A DNA stretch of 64,000 bases. Source: Elysia crispata (Eukaryota > Mollusca > Gastropoda > Plakobranchidae). Location: NCBI GenBank assembly GCA_033675545.1, contig JAWDGP010006875.1, forward strand, positions 27,501 through 91,500, written 5' to 3'. Below are positions 1 through 11,800 of this stretch, in pieces. Each line of letters starts with the position of its first letter. The stretch's first letter is position 1. A program made the translations under genes and the position numbers. Under the pieces are notes generated by a model, which was given only the letters and a program-made list of their open reading frames with translations, did no database searches and was not told the origin of the DNA.

Positions 1-228
1 GCGGTTGTCTAGAGCCTGGGAAGAGTCAATCAGTTCAAAGGTAAAGTTCCACACCAGTGCAAGTACTATATCTACAGCAGCCTGGCTTGACAGAAGGACA
101 AAACTAGGGGTATGCAGCATGGGTACCCGACAAAAGATGATCATCATGCTCACATTACTCAGTAGCGGCAACAGTGCAGCCAGGCAATGTAGTGGTATTG
201 ACACTTCCATGGGAACAATATGCTCCAT
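1..228 (-). CDS. Class A GPCR, N-terminal part (TM1-TM2), runs off the window
   Basis: Seen: the minus strand is open from an ATG at 226-228 to the window edge (76 codons), and the frame stays open for some distance upstream of that ATG. A first hydrophobic helix contains LLSNVSMMIIF, with the Ser-Asn of TM1 (Asn1.50 position). It is followed by a short basic loop with LHTPS and a second helix LLSSQAAVDIVLALVW with the conserved TM2 Asp (2.50). Known: GN..VI......L+TP(S/T)...L.SLA.+D is the TM1-TM2 signature of rhodopsin-family receptors. Inference: this is the first coding exon of an orphan class A receptor, with TM3-TM7 beyond position 1. The ligand cannot be guessed. The start could lie further upstream or in a separate exon. 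A pseudogene cannot be excluded because only 76 residues are visible. Confidence 0.6.
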   Translation of the reverse strand, partial: MEHIVPMEVSIPLHCLAALLPLLSNVSMMIIFCRVPMLHTPSFVLLSSQAAVDIVLALVWNFTFELIDSSQALDNR

Positions 229-1749
229 ATCAGACACTCTGGCAAGGACACAGCACGGTGCTTTAGGGAAACTTGTATAGAATTTTATATATTGAAATCA
301 GGACAAGTTCAGAACGTCTTCACAATCTGTGGATGGCATATAAAGGTAACTCGAATAAACTCAGAAATTCATGAAAAATCATGAGATATTTCACAACAGC
401 TATGGCGATTTAAAAAAAAAATGCCTCGCTGCAAATTCCAGTTAATGTGTTTGTCCTTTAATACGATGCAGTATTGTGGAAAAACTAATAATAATACTTA
501 GATTACATCTGCAGCGAGTGTTATCCTTTCTGAAACGCTAGAAGCATACACATAAAACGCTGTAGGGAGGTGAAGTGAATTTCTTAGTTAAGTTAAAATG
601 CAATAATTTGATTCATGTATTACAAAATTACTCACGTTGAACACAAGATCAGCTGATCCAAATGACTTACTGAAACACGTATCATAAGAAAAGTCTGTTT
701 TAATTACTGGTCGACTGCGAGTAATTTTCAATTTTTAAAAGTCGTTTTTGAAGACCAACTTCGTATGGATCTGTAAGTTATATGAACAGCCTCTACGTCT
801 GCTGAAGACACCTGGGAGTTTGAGTTATAAAAACTTAAAATAGACATAGGAGAGCTGAAAAACCTCCTTGTGTCATCCAGTGATATCTGCCTTCTGCGAC
901 TTGCGCTGGCTGTTTGGACAGGATGCAAATAGTTTTCACCGAAATTGCGGCGACACCTACATTCGTATGTTTATGACACCTACAGACTGGTTTCGTAGTT
1001 ACACCTGGCGGTGGGGAGCACAAACTGAATTCTATTATTTTTTATTGCTCTGTGTGGAGAGACAGCTGAAATTTGATTGCGTCTATATGAGTGTGTGTGT
1101 GTGTGTATGAAGAGAGCAAGAGAAAGATAAAGGTCAATGGTAGACAAACATTTTATGGACAAAAATATTAAACGAGACTTGGATTAAAGATTAACCTTTT
1201 CCAATGTGAATCAGCTGAGGGAAAAATCTGTGTAAATTGAAGGAATGATAAAGAATGGTATCATACTATTCACATACTATCATAATTCATCCTCAGGTCT
1301 AACCCCCCCCCATTTGCTTTTTAAATCTCTATAACCGGATGTGAGCTGTGCGGGATTGCCAAAACTAAGGATAGTTAGGACCAGGTGAAATGTGAATACG
1401 TAAACCATCGGAAGTGTTATTGAACATTATGCTCGAAGACAACCAGAAAGAAATGTGTCAGTCATAACCATACCTTCACAATTCCAGAAACACAACATTA
1501 CCTCTCCATGTGATGTTGTCACCTGGTCTTTTTTAGGGAAGGAGAAGAAGGGGTTTTCCATTGCATGAAGGACAATTTTTTTTTAATGTGCATCAAACTG
1601 TTTCATTCAAACTCACCAATTATCTAAATTATCTAAAGAAATTCGAAGGAGAGCTTTGCATGACTTAACCCTCTGTTTCTTCTGCTCACCAAGTACTCAC
1701 CGTGCAGAAACCTTATTCATGTTGAGATAGAGATAGAGAATCAGTTATT
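229..1749. other. Intergenic, no gene seen
   Basis: Between the GPCR start and the mariner remnant I see only AT-rich sequence, a short (GT)n run near 1090-1107 and short C and T runs. Open frames here are under 85 codons and lack recognisable motifs. Confidence 0.5.
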
Positions 1750-2049
1750 TTGACCTTACACTGATTCCAGTTACACTTGAGAGCTGTTTGACAGTTAAGC
1801 GCTGATCGTGTATAACCAGTTTCTTCACCTTAGTAACATTATCTTCGGTCACCACAAAAGATTGGCGCCGTTCACGACATTCATCCATCAGCGACATGAA
1901 TAAAGAATCGAACTTTCTTACCAAGTATGTCACAGTATTATATCGATGGTATCGATTTTATCGCCATAAGTTTCGACCATTTTCTAAAAAATATCAAAAG
2001 GAAATTTTCCTTGCAAGCGTGAAAACGTGATAACCGAGCGATATTCCAT
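1750..2049 (-). pseudogene. Mariner/SETMAR-like transposase, N-terminal DNA-binding fragment, decayed
   Basis: Seen: reading the minus strand from an ATG at 2047-2049 gives MEYRSVITF..LQGK, an in-frame stop, then KMVETYGDK. After a frame change it reads TYLVRKFDSLF, then RRQSFVVTEDNVTKVKKLV and DQRLTVKQLSSVTGIS. Known: mariner-family transposases begin with two helix-turn-helix units of the type (R)..IKFL...GK...EI...M...YGD, followed by SGRPS..T.ENV.KV..LV..DRR.TV.ELA..LGIS. The order, spacing and key residues match. The stop and the frameshift show it is dead, and no DDD catalytic domain follows on the minus strand below 1750. It is a 5' fragment of a mariner-type element. Confidence 0.65.
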
Positions 2050-2653
2050 GACGCAGCTTTAGCAAAAAAGAACGAATGAATTTTTTTTTTTACTTCGGTT
2101 TCATTAACACACGCTAACTAGTATTTATTTAGCGTCGGATTTTCACGAAAATTAGCATCTGGAGTTTCAAAGAAAATAATGATCCAAAGGCTGACAAAAT
2201 TACAATACCCTACCACGATTCCTTTCTACTCAGACTAAACACTTCTTGGATACACCTCGTACTCCACATTAACAAGGTGAAAGGAATTAAATTCATAAGT
2301 CATTAAAAAAAACAGCAGCCCTACTGTTCATGAAATTTAAGAACTTTGTATATTTTGAAACATGTAATACATATAACAAGACATAATATCATGCTTTTAT
2401 AGCCTCTCGAAAGGTTTGATTTTTTTAGAAAAATAAATGAATAAACCAAGAATAAACAAATATCTTTTTGTACAAATTTTTTTTTTATCATTATTCATTA
2501 CTTTGAAATTTTCTCGTGCAAAGATGAAGGAACTGGTGCTGTGAAAATTAGATATGTAGACATCTTAAAGCTTTTTATGTACTCTAGAATGAGGAACATC
2601 CATGAAGTAAATATTTTCTGAAACCTTATTTTTGATACCATATTACAACCGAT

Positions 2654-2668
2654 TTCTCTCTCTCACTC

Positions 2669-2762
<94 letters not shown>

Positions 2763-2798
2763 CTCTCTTGCTCTCTCTCTCTCTCTCTCTCTCTCTCT
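2654..2798. repeat. (TC)n microsatellite
   Basis: About 145 bp of nearly pure TC, interrupted once by TTTCTTTCTCTTG near 2757-2770. The Ser-Leu open frame across it is an artefact of the dinucleotide. Confidence 0.95.
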
Positions 2799-3196
2799 TG
2801 ATAAGTCAACATTTGATAACGCCTCTCACGTTAAACAAAGATAAATTGACTTAGGAGATAAAGCTGTATTATTATTGCTAACACCTTTCAGGCTTTGGGT
2901 GTTAAAATGATTAATGCGCCTATCATGATTCATTAAACAAAAATTCTGAACCAACCAGGATTACCTAGAGTAGATAGACATTTTTTTTTCCTTTCCTCCG
3001 CGCACATAAACACACCAAGACCCACATGAAAATCAAACACAGAACTATACTAAAAAAAAAAGCTAAAACCTTCTAATAAACAGTAAAATTATCAGCTAGT
3101 ATTGCTTATCACATGATTCAATAATGGCGGCCGCTTTTCAAGCAGGGCAGAGAATATCATTAATAAAAGACATTCATATGTGATGCTATTGGCACA

Positions 3197-3238
3197 ATTC
3201 TATGAAACGCACCTAAAGTTAGGAGCGCTTCATAGAAT
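3197..3238. repeat. 42-bp near-perfect hairpin
   Basis: ATTCTATGAAACGCACCTAA is followed after two bases by TTAGGAGCGCTTCATAGAAT, which is its reverse complement with two mismatches. The flanks (GGC upstream, GGGCC downstream) do not extend the stem. It may be the core of a short palindromic mobile element. Confidence 0.6.
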
Positions 3239-5863
3239 CGGGCCATTGATCATAGTTCATGATTAACTTTTATTCATAACCCTGCTCTCCGTGAAGCTAG
3301 AAACAGCAAAATGATAAAGTGCAAAATTTTCGGATTTTATTGGAAAATCACATCAAATAAATACTAAGAGTTTCATTATGGACCGCCAGGTGCAATTTTT
3401 GTAAAAGAGAGACGTAGACATAGACCATTGTGATAATCTGCAATCTCAAACTAGTGGACCAAAAAAAATTTTTTTTAAATTCATGCGCTGTTTACTTCTT
3501 TATATCTTTGCTATTTGTGAAGCTAGAGACTTAAAAAAATTTCAAAATTATCTGCTACTGTTGCAGAATCAAAATAGACCAATAAATACGACCCCATTGT
3601 TGACCTCTTAAGTATTTTTTTTTTCAAATAAAACAAGCCCATACGTGGTGTTACATATTTACAACGGCCGGATTTTTTTTTTTTGATTGACAGTGTTTGA
3701 GTCATAGAGACATCTAATTCGCTGAGGAAAAGTCCCAAAAATGGCTTAGATGATACTAATGTGGCTTTTCCAGGTTTTAACTATAAAAGAATGGCCATTT
3801 CAAGTAATTTTTATTTCCTCATCAGCCCCCTTGTCACTCTCTTCTAATTGCTCGTATTTAATTTTTTTAAAATTAATATTAATTTGTAAGTATTGATTAA
3901 TGACGGCACACTATAAACTCAAATGACATGAGCTGACATCATTCACAAGATTTTAAAAAATTTTTAACAAGGTACTTAGGGTGACTTCACATTAAGCACA
4001 AGCCATGTACCTTTCTCTTACTTAAATAGATCTAAATATATCTACTTTATATAAACAATGCATGAAGAGTATATACTCATTAAAGAGAGACAGACAGACA
4101 GACAGAGGGGCGAGGGAGTTAGTTCTTCTTCGTTGCAGTTATATGAATCAGGAAGTTAAAAATGGCGAGAGATTTTAGGGGAGGATTATGCGTATGTAGC
4201 TTTGTTCTCCCAGTCCCAGAGCAACAGAGGCGGTAGCTTTAGGCTACCTGTTTAATCCTTAGTAAAAACACTGTCTATTGATTCTTCTACCGCCCTTATC
4301 TCAATTAAAACACTCACCACAATACCCTAAAGCTAATCTTAAACTAAATGATTTCTTTCCATTATGTCTAGACAAAATTTAATTCATGCAGTTGAATGCA
4401 AAGTCAAGCTAGATTGAAACATATATCAGGTCATTAGAATAGACTGCTATGAATTTAAGCGTGATGCTTAAAGTTGCTTGAACAGACGTGCAGTACTGTA
4501 TCTTTTGGAAAGTTGTCAACCTCATTCAAAATAAGCTCAACTTCAATTACTTGAGCTCCAGCATCCTATGTATTAGAGATTATTTTCATGCCTGGCTAAG
4601 GTTGTGTAAGCCCATAATTACGGATGTTTACATTTCTATCAGTAACTCTACATGGAAACAAAAATCTATTTTAATCAAAAGTCAACGTTTAATCGATTTC
4701 TCAACCACAGTCATTGTCTTTCTTCCAGGATTAGCATGCACTAAATCTATGGCCTTTGATTTAGAATGACATTATTTAAAGCCTGTAAGAAAAAAAGGCT
4801 TCCAGTTCCAGTAAATTGTACAACTACAACTTCTATCACAATTCATGAGAGAGAAATAGGTTTTCTGGCAGATTCTAAGCATATTACATATAAACATCAT
4901 ATCAAAAAAGAAAAATACAGAAATTTTCTCTCTGACAACTAGAGCAAGTGAACATCTGATTAGCATAAAAGGTAACGCTATGATCATACATTTCTTGTTT
5001 AACAATAACAGAGATTTTTTTTAGTTTTTGTTTCAAATCAAGTTTATTAAGAAACTGTGGGTGAATTTTTCAACATTTTCAATGACAATGATAAATTTTT
5101 TTTCATTAAAGATGAAAGTAATTTCATGGAGATACTTCTCCATTCTTTCTTAACTACAACGGTGAAAAAAAAAACCGCAAATCACGGGCATTGGAGAGTT
5201 TTCTTACTGACAAAAATAACATATAAAAACGCTTTTCTCAAGCAAATATAACTAAAATAATAAATGATGTATTGATTAATTGAATCTTATGAGAGAAAAA
5301 ATTAATATGTAACATATGATAGCTAGACACAACAATTATTGCTATGTACAAAAAAGTATAAAAAAATAGTGATTACATAAGATGGGAGTGAATATTTTCA
5401 ATTTTGAGAGATAAGATGACATCTAGACCATGGAAAAACTATTGGCAGTCTAAATTTCAATTAATACCTCTCATCAGAAAATTATGAAATTAAAGTTGCT
5501 CTATAGCTATGTTTCACAAGTATTGAATGAAAACAGGACTTTTGAAAATAATCTGCATGCAAAACTATGCTATGCTCTCTATTCATAGAGTATGTTGAGC
5601 ATTTCTGCTTTTCATTTCTTGGTGTTCTAAAACAATTTTTTTCAAATGATTAGCGGGGTAAGAATATAACACGGTGACAGGTGTATAATACCTAAAATCA
5701 AGCTATAGGTTATTCAGTGTTATGTCTTTTTTTTAAAAAAACTTATTTATAACTCTGTGTCATTCTGATTGACAGCATCAAATGTCTTAAATACAGAAGC
5801 CATACTAGATTATACACTCAATGTAGCAGGTTTTGTATATTGCAGAAAGTCTATTTCTGGAGT

Positions 5864-8800
5864 TCAGTCTTCCACAGCAGGCTGCCAAAAAGCCTAAAAG
5901 AGCAAGGAAGAAAAAAAAATTACACAAAAGTTAATAAGTGAACTGACAGGAAAAAACATAAATTCTTCTTATTCTTATAGAATCATAAGGTCACATGATA
6001 TGTTGGTATCATCTAGAAACTAAAATTAACATCAACATATCCATTTAAAACTTAGAATGATAAAAAAGAAATGAGGGTGTGAATAATGAATCAATGAAAG
6101 AGGAGTTTGATTTATCAGAGCTTGGCAGATGGATTCCATTTCAAATATGTTAAAAACAATCTGAAAATTGGCAAAATCTCTTATAGGTCCAATTTCAAGC
6201 TTCATCATAGGACTAGAGCATCCTTTTAAAGATTTGCCAAAATAATTTATCGAAAACGTCAGACCCTTTTCAAAATTGCATTCAAATAAGTCTTATTCTA
6301 TAATGGATACCCACGGAGTGAATACCTTACACAACCTTTATCAAACATATGATGACAAATGCATTCTGTAATAAAAGTGGGGCCTTCAAAAGTAATTCAC
6401 GTAGCTAGGAGCATTAAATTAAGATTCATGAAATCAGTTTTACCATTTCACAGGATAATCAATTTATGCAAAGGATCCCAAATTGCAACATAATTGTTTT
6501 GAAAAATCACCAACAGTTTTTGGAATAGCTATTTGATATTTGTGGGGAAAAAATAAAAAAATAGGAGGACATAATTATAGTTATCAGTAATGAAACAATC
6601 AATATTTGGCATTTCATCGCATCACTCATTACTTTTTGACACACAGAGGTAAACTGCTTGATGCCAGCAACATGGCATTTCCATCTTCTTTCATCTATTA
6701 TGAAACCACAACATACAAAAAAATCCAGTTTTCTCAATAGGGGAATAGCAAGTACACAATTCAACATAAATTAAACAACTCACCATGTTTTGGCATGCTG
6801 ATGCCATCATCATGTACTTGGGGTTAAACTGAATACACTGTATTGGACCCGGATGGTCAGACTGCAGAATGGCCATCTTCACACCTGATTCTGTACTCCA
6901 ACAGTGTACCTTACCATCCGTAGAACCTGCAATAAACAAAACAGAATAAAAATTTAAAAAAATCATTGTTTGATGTCATTCTCCAACTATAAATTCATGT
7001 AAACAAATAAATCCCTAGGATTTCTTCTGATATGAAAGCATCTGTGATCAGTTTGGGCCTATCATCATTTGCTTCCTTTTGATCCAGGACTGAACTGTAG
7101 TATAAATGTAGCTATTTCTCCTTATTGCTCTGCATGTTTTTTATGAAGCTTTTTCGATGATATATTTCTCAAGCTGTTTGACCTCTTAACAAAATTCTGG
7201 GCAAAGATAATTGATTTCTTTTAAGTGATGCAGTTGTCTATTTCATAATAACAAGTCTTCATGATATACCACATGCCTGTTCATACAAGCCAACCATTGA
7301 AAACCACAATTCTGGCAAATCACTTACCGAACCCACTGGCTTTAGGCCAATCAAATTTGCACCCAATCCATCCACACAAGTCAATCACATTGACTTGTGT
7401 CTCAGCCTATTCTCTCTAAGGTATCTTCAATCACTGACCCAATTGAATGCTGGATTTGCTTTGCAAAAGCTTTTATGAAATCTCCCTCTCTTTAGAAGCA
7501 AAGGTTTATACCTTTAAAAGAGCCTAAAATTTATCCCACTACTCTCTATTTCATAAGCACATCAGAGCAATAAAGATCATGGGCACTGGCTGTTGGCCCA
7601 TTGCAATATGCTTTCCTGTATGTTCAGCAGTTAACAACATATTTTCCACAGTACATGTATTTGGAATCAGCTCAAACCTTTCATTTATATAAATATATAT
7701 ATATATATAAAAAATAAGTACAAGGTCTTTCAGGAAAGAAAATGAATTTATATTCAGAGTACCATGACATAGCTCATCAAAATCATTCTCAATAAAACCA
7801 GCTTTCATTTTTCTAGGTACTCCATGTTTTCAGTCTATTCCAGACTCTTACTTATCTTTGAAACATCTAAAACCGAACTACCCTTAAGATTATATATCCT
7901 CTCACAAATTTTAGAAGTAGAAATATAACCCACACTGATGCCTCCCATGAACCAACTTTCATGTTTTAAAAAAAGAACAATATCATCAGCAAAGGAGAAT
8001 AAAGCATATGTTTAATGCATGAGATTCATCACTGCCAAGCACAGTTTAGACTACGTATAACACTAGACTCAGAAAATAGATTGATCTTTGGTTTCATGCC
8101 ATTAGATTGTATTAAAACGAGTAAAACAGAAAGCATGCAAACTTGAGTGATAAAGTTATCAAATGTGGATGTGTGTGGTTCACATTTCATAAATAAAACA
8201 AAATTGAACTATCATAGGAAATAAACATTGTTCAACCTGAAACCATAAAGGGAGTCTGCAGCATTTTACCAATTGATGTAAATATAGCATGAGAAACTCA
8301 TATAATCTCCTATAGAATCAAGGAATCCCTTGATAACAGCACTGGTTTGATGAAAAAAAAAGTTCTTCGCGAATTAACTGATTTGTCAATCTCTTTCATT
8401 CCATCATGATAAAAAAAATTGACTGTGAAGTTTTCACTTGTATAAGTCTTCATAAAAGATCTTATAGGGATCGACAAATAAAAAAAGAAAGATGGAAATC
8501 TCACGAACATCCCCATCTAAATTTCTAATGTTAGCTGCTGAATAGGTCTTCTGAATTATAAAATTACACTTAAAAGCTCAGGACAATACTTACCTGAGAA
8601 AACATATCTCGCATCTGGTGTGAATGATGCTTCTAGGGGAATGCCTTTATGGTTGGTGAAACCCTAAAAATGTAAGAAAAAAATCATCCATTGGAGCAGC
8701 ACTAGGTCATCACAAAAAAAAATAAATAAAAAAATAGCCCTACAAATATTTTCCTAACATTCTGCACTAGAATTTGGTTTGAAGATATAAAAGATACGGA

Positions 8801-11800
8801 GAGAAAAGATGTATATATCTCTAAAAATGTATTTTGAATTGACTTTTCATTCTACAGATTTACAACTAGCATTTCTTAATCCTTGAATTAGCATATCATA
8901 GTATGAAAATTTTCAAAAGTCTTTCGCAATAAAAAAAAGCACACGCGACTAAAGTGGTTAAAACAAGAGACAGCTGCACTCAGACAGGTGAGGGATAGAG
9001 ATGAATGGAATGTCATGATTGCCTATGTTAAAGAGCAGAACACCTGATTGCTTGACTGCCCTAATTCTTGCTGTAAATCTCAAGCAAACCTCATTTATTC
9101 TTAGAGGATACTTCAATTGTTTTTGATGGTGATTTTGATTTCGAGGTCTAGACTAGATCTTAACTTTGAATTAGAATGGAAAATATCCTGAATCTTTTGA
9201 GGAATGCCACAGGAACCACTCATGATGGTTATCTGCATGGTTATCTCTGCAATCAGGCTTACAATAATGTGCAGCCAAAATTGGGAGTCAAATGTAAATG
9301 ATGAGATGTTGGTCAGATAAGACAGCAGTAAAGAAGACACTGTACTGAAAAAAAAAACATGTATGAAACCTCTTTACTGCGATACAATTTTTCCTGCCCC
9401 ACGCTAAGGACATTTTTGTGAGACTGGATATGCCCATCATATAAAAATTTGCTACAACTCTAGATCTAAAACTAATAGCGATAGATACCAAAAACTATAT
9501 ATCAAAGGCAATACCATGGCTCACTAAACAAGATCTAGTCAAGACTGACACTCTTTCATACAGCATTGGCAACAAGCCAAATACACAGGAACCACTTTGT
9601 GTGTGTGTGTTTTGCACAAATGTTAAACGTTCTTTGTCCAACTTTGATGATTCCTTGAGCTATTAAAAGTTTGGGGAAAGCTGGAACTTTTCAGTGATAC
9701 TATTTTTATCCATTGAAAACCGAAAATGATTTCCAATGCAGCGAAACAAAACTTGCTATATTCAGTACGTACAGCGTACGTACACAACAGATGGGACACC
9801 CTTCAGACAGGCATGTACGATGTACCTACAAAATGCAGGCAAGTGGTTCAGTAAAAGTTCAGTAGTTCAGTTCTATAAAATTTCAAAATCTCTTTTCCTA
9901 TTTTCTTATCCTTTTGTTTTTCCTTTTTTTTCTGTAAGTGTGTGTATGTGAAATATATTTCATGATTTTCTCTTGTTTTGTCCATTTGGAAAAAAAAATA
10001 ATATATATATATATGAAGTGTTTTTGAAAGGAGTTATTTCCCTTCTCTTAGAATCAGGGATTTATCTGAGCTGGAGTGACTTTGTGAGATTGACTTTGTT
10101 TTGTATAACACTTCAAATGTTCACAAGCTAGTCTTACCATGAAGGCTTGTAGTGGAGTGCCCTGGAAAGCATCAATCAGCCGTATGACATTGCCGTTAGT
10201 GGAGATGAGTATCATTTTACCATCAGGACTGAATTTGAGACCTGTCCAATCACATTCTTTATCTTGTGGTAGTTTGAATGTAGTAAATGGACCCTGTATA
10301 TATGGGGGAAAAAAGGATATAAAATGAAGAGAAGGCTGAATTTTTTCAGAAAAGCTTTTGTGTTTGATATTTCTAAAACTCCAAAGTGTTTAGATCTTGG
10401 TACCTTCAGAGGCCCTAGGCTTCTTTTTTTTTTCTTTTAAAGTTTGATTGGTCTTATCATCCAATTTCCTTTTCATGACATTTATGAACATAATTATAAA
10501 GACCCTAAGCGAAAATCTCACAAAATTTGAAATCACTTAGTAAGAAATGAGAAAGCATTCAGATTTTTCTAAAAGTGTTTTAAAATTCAAGATCCAGACA
10601 TGTAGATAAAGTTTAAAAAAATTCCCTGAAAATTTTGGGGGGGCTAGAAATTGAGAGCTGCAGGTGTGAGTCTATGCTAAGGGGATCCAGGAGAATTTTG
10701 AAAATTTAGAGTTAAAATAATGCAACTGATTTATAAGAGTTAATGGCAGGTTGACAAAGAACACTCTTAGGTCACCTTCAACTCAGTTTAACAAAGTACA
10801 AGTGATTCATTAATTAGATTTAAATTATTGAAATTCTACTGACAAAAAAAAAAATCAAAACTTCGGACTTTGTGGTGAGAACCTAACATGGAGGATCCTT
10901 CGTACCCCCGCTATATCAGCCTGTACTGTTTTTTTTTTAATCAGTAGAGTTAAAAAAAATTAATGTTGTCCTTGGCACTCTTTTGAGAAAAATTCTTTGA
11001 GAACTTACTCAGATATATATATCTGAGTGTAACAATCGATATTACGATTTTTCTATCAACAATCCCAGAAGTCTCTCTCATAGCAACTAAAATAAATAAA
11101 AAAGAAAAATTTTTAAAACTAGGAATATCACAAATTATTTTGTCTTCTTTCTGCTCTGGGTAATTTTTACATAATTTCAGTGGCACAGTACTGATGCTGT
11201 AAGCAGCTTTGAAAAGCAATTTAAAAAAAAAAAGTGTACCTAGGAAATAAGACTATTTAAGATTGATACCTGTTTTTTGAAGAAAAAAGTCAGACTAATC
11301 TTAAACTTCAGCCAATCGGTAACAAATGAAAATGTAACTTCTATAAAAACTATTTCATTAGAAAAAGGGATTACTACATACAAAAAAAGAACAACTGTTT
11401 ACCTTATCAAAAGACCTGAGATCATAAAGTTTAACACTTTCTGAGTTGACTCCAGCGGCAAAGATTAATCCCTCTGGATCAAAAGCTGCCACTGGTCTAC
11501 CTGACAGATGCATAAGACCCTGAAAATATAAAGAAAATATGATTTAGGGTTGAATTATAACAGTTGGAGGGAGGCAGAAAGGGTGGGGGGAAGCAAATCC
11601 ACCTATAACCATAAGAAATATGGTGTTTTGTAAGAGGCTCATTTATCTCTAGGTTAATAACTTAAAATTTCTCTCTGATTTCTGATTTTGTATGTAAGCA
11701 ATGAACTTAATAAGTATTGCTTGGGGCCTACATTAAGTTTTGAAATTTAAAAAAAAGCAAATTGCAATTTCAATTCTCTCCTCCAGTATTTTTTCAGCAT

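Larger units (their letters stand above)
2050..5863. other. Intergenic and WDR82 3' side, no gene seen
   Basis: AT-rich non-coding DNA lying downstream of the WDR82 stop codon (which is on the minus strand). It includes a long TC tract, a 42-bp hairpin, a short (GACA)n run near 4087-4108 and poly-A/T runs. TTTATT at 5043-5048 (AATAAA on the minus strand) is one candidate polyadenylation signal for WDR82, but others are possible. Open frames of up to 93 codons show no motif or splice support. Confidence 0.45.

Noticed and set aside
5..280. 91-codon plus-strand ORF at the window start
   Set aside because: It is antisense to a convincing GPCR TM1-TM2 reading and shows no features of its own.
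2632..2844. Ser-Leu-rich and Glu-Arg-rich proteins over TC/GA tracts (also 19602-19851, 20214-20449, 28048-28316, 40098-40352, 43026-43286, 45212-45431, 48346-48600)
   Set aside because: Translation of a dinucleotide repeat; no sequence outside the tract supports coding.
10139..10327. Plus-strand ORF overlapping WDR82 exon 6
   Set aside because: Shadow of the minus-strand WDR82 exon, whose reading matches the family residue by residue.
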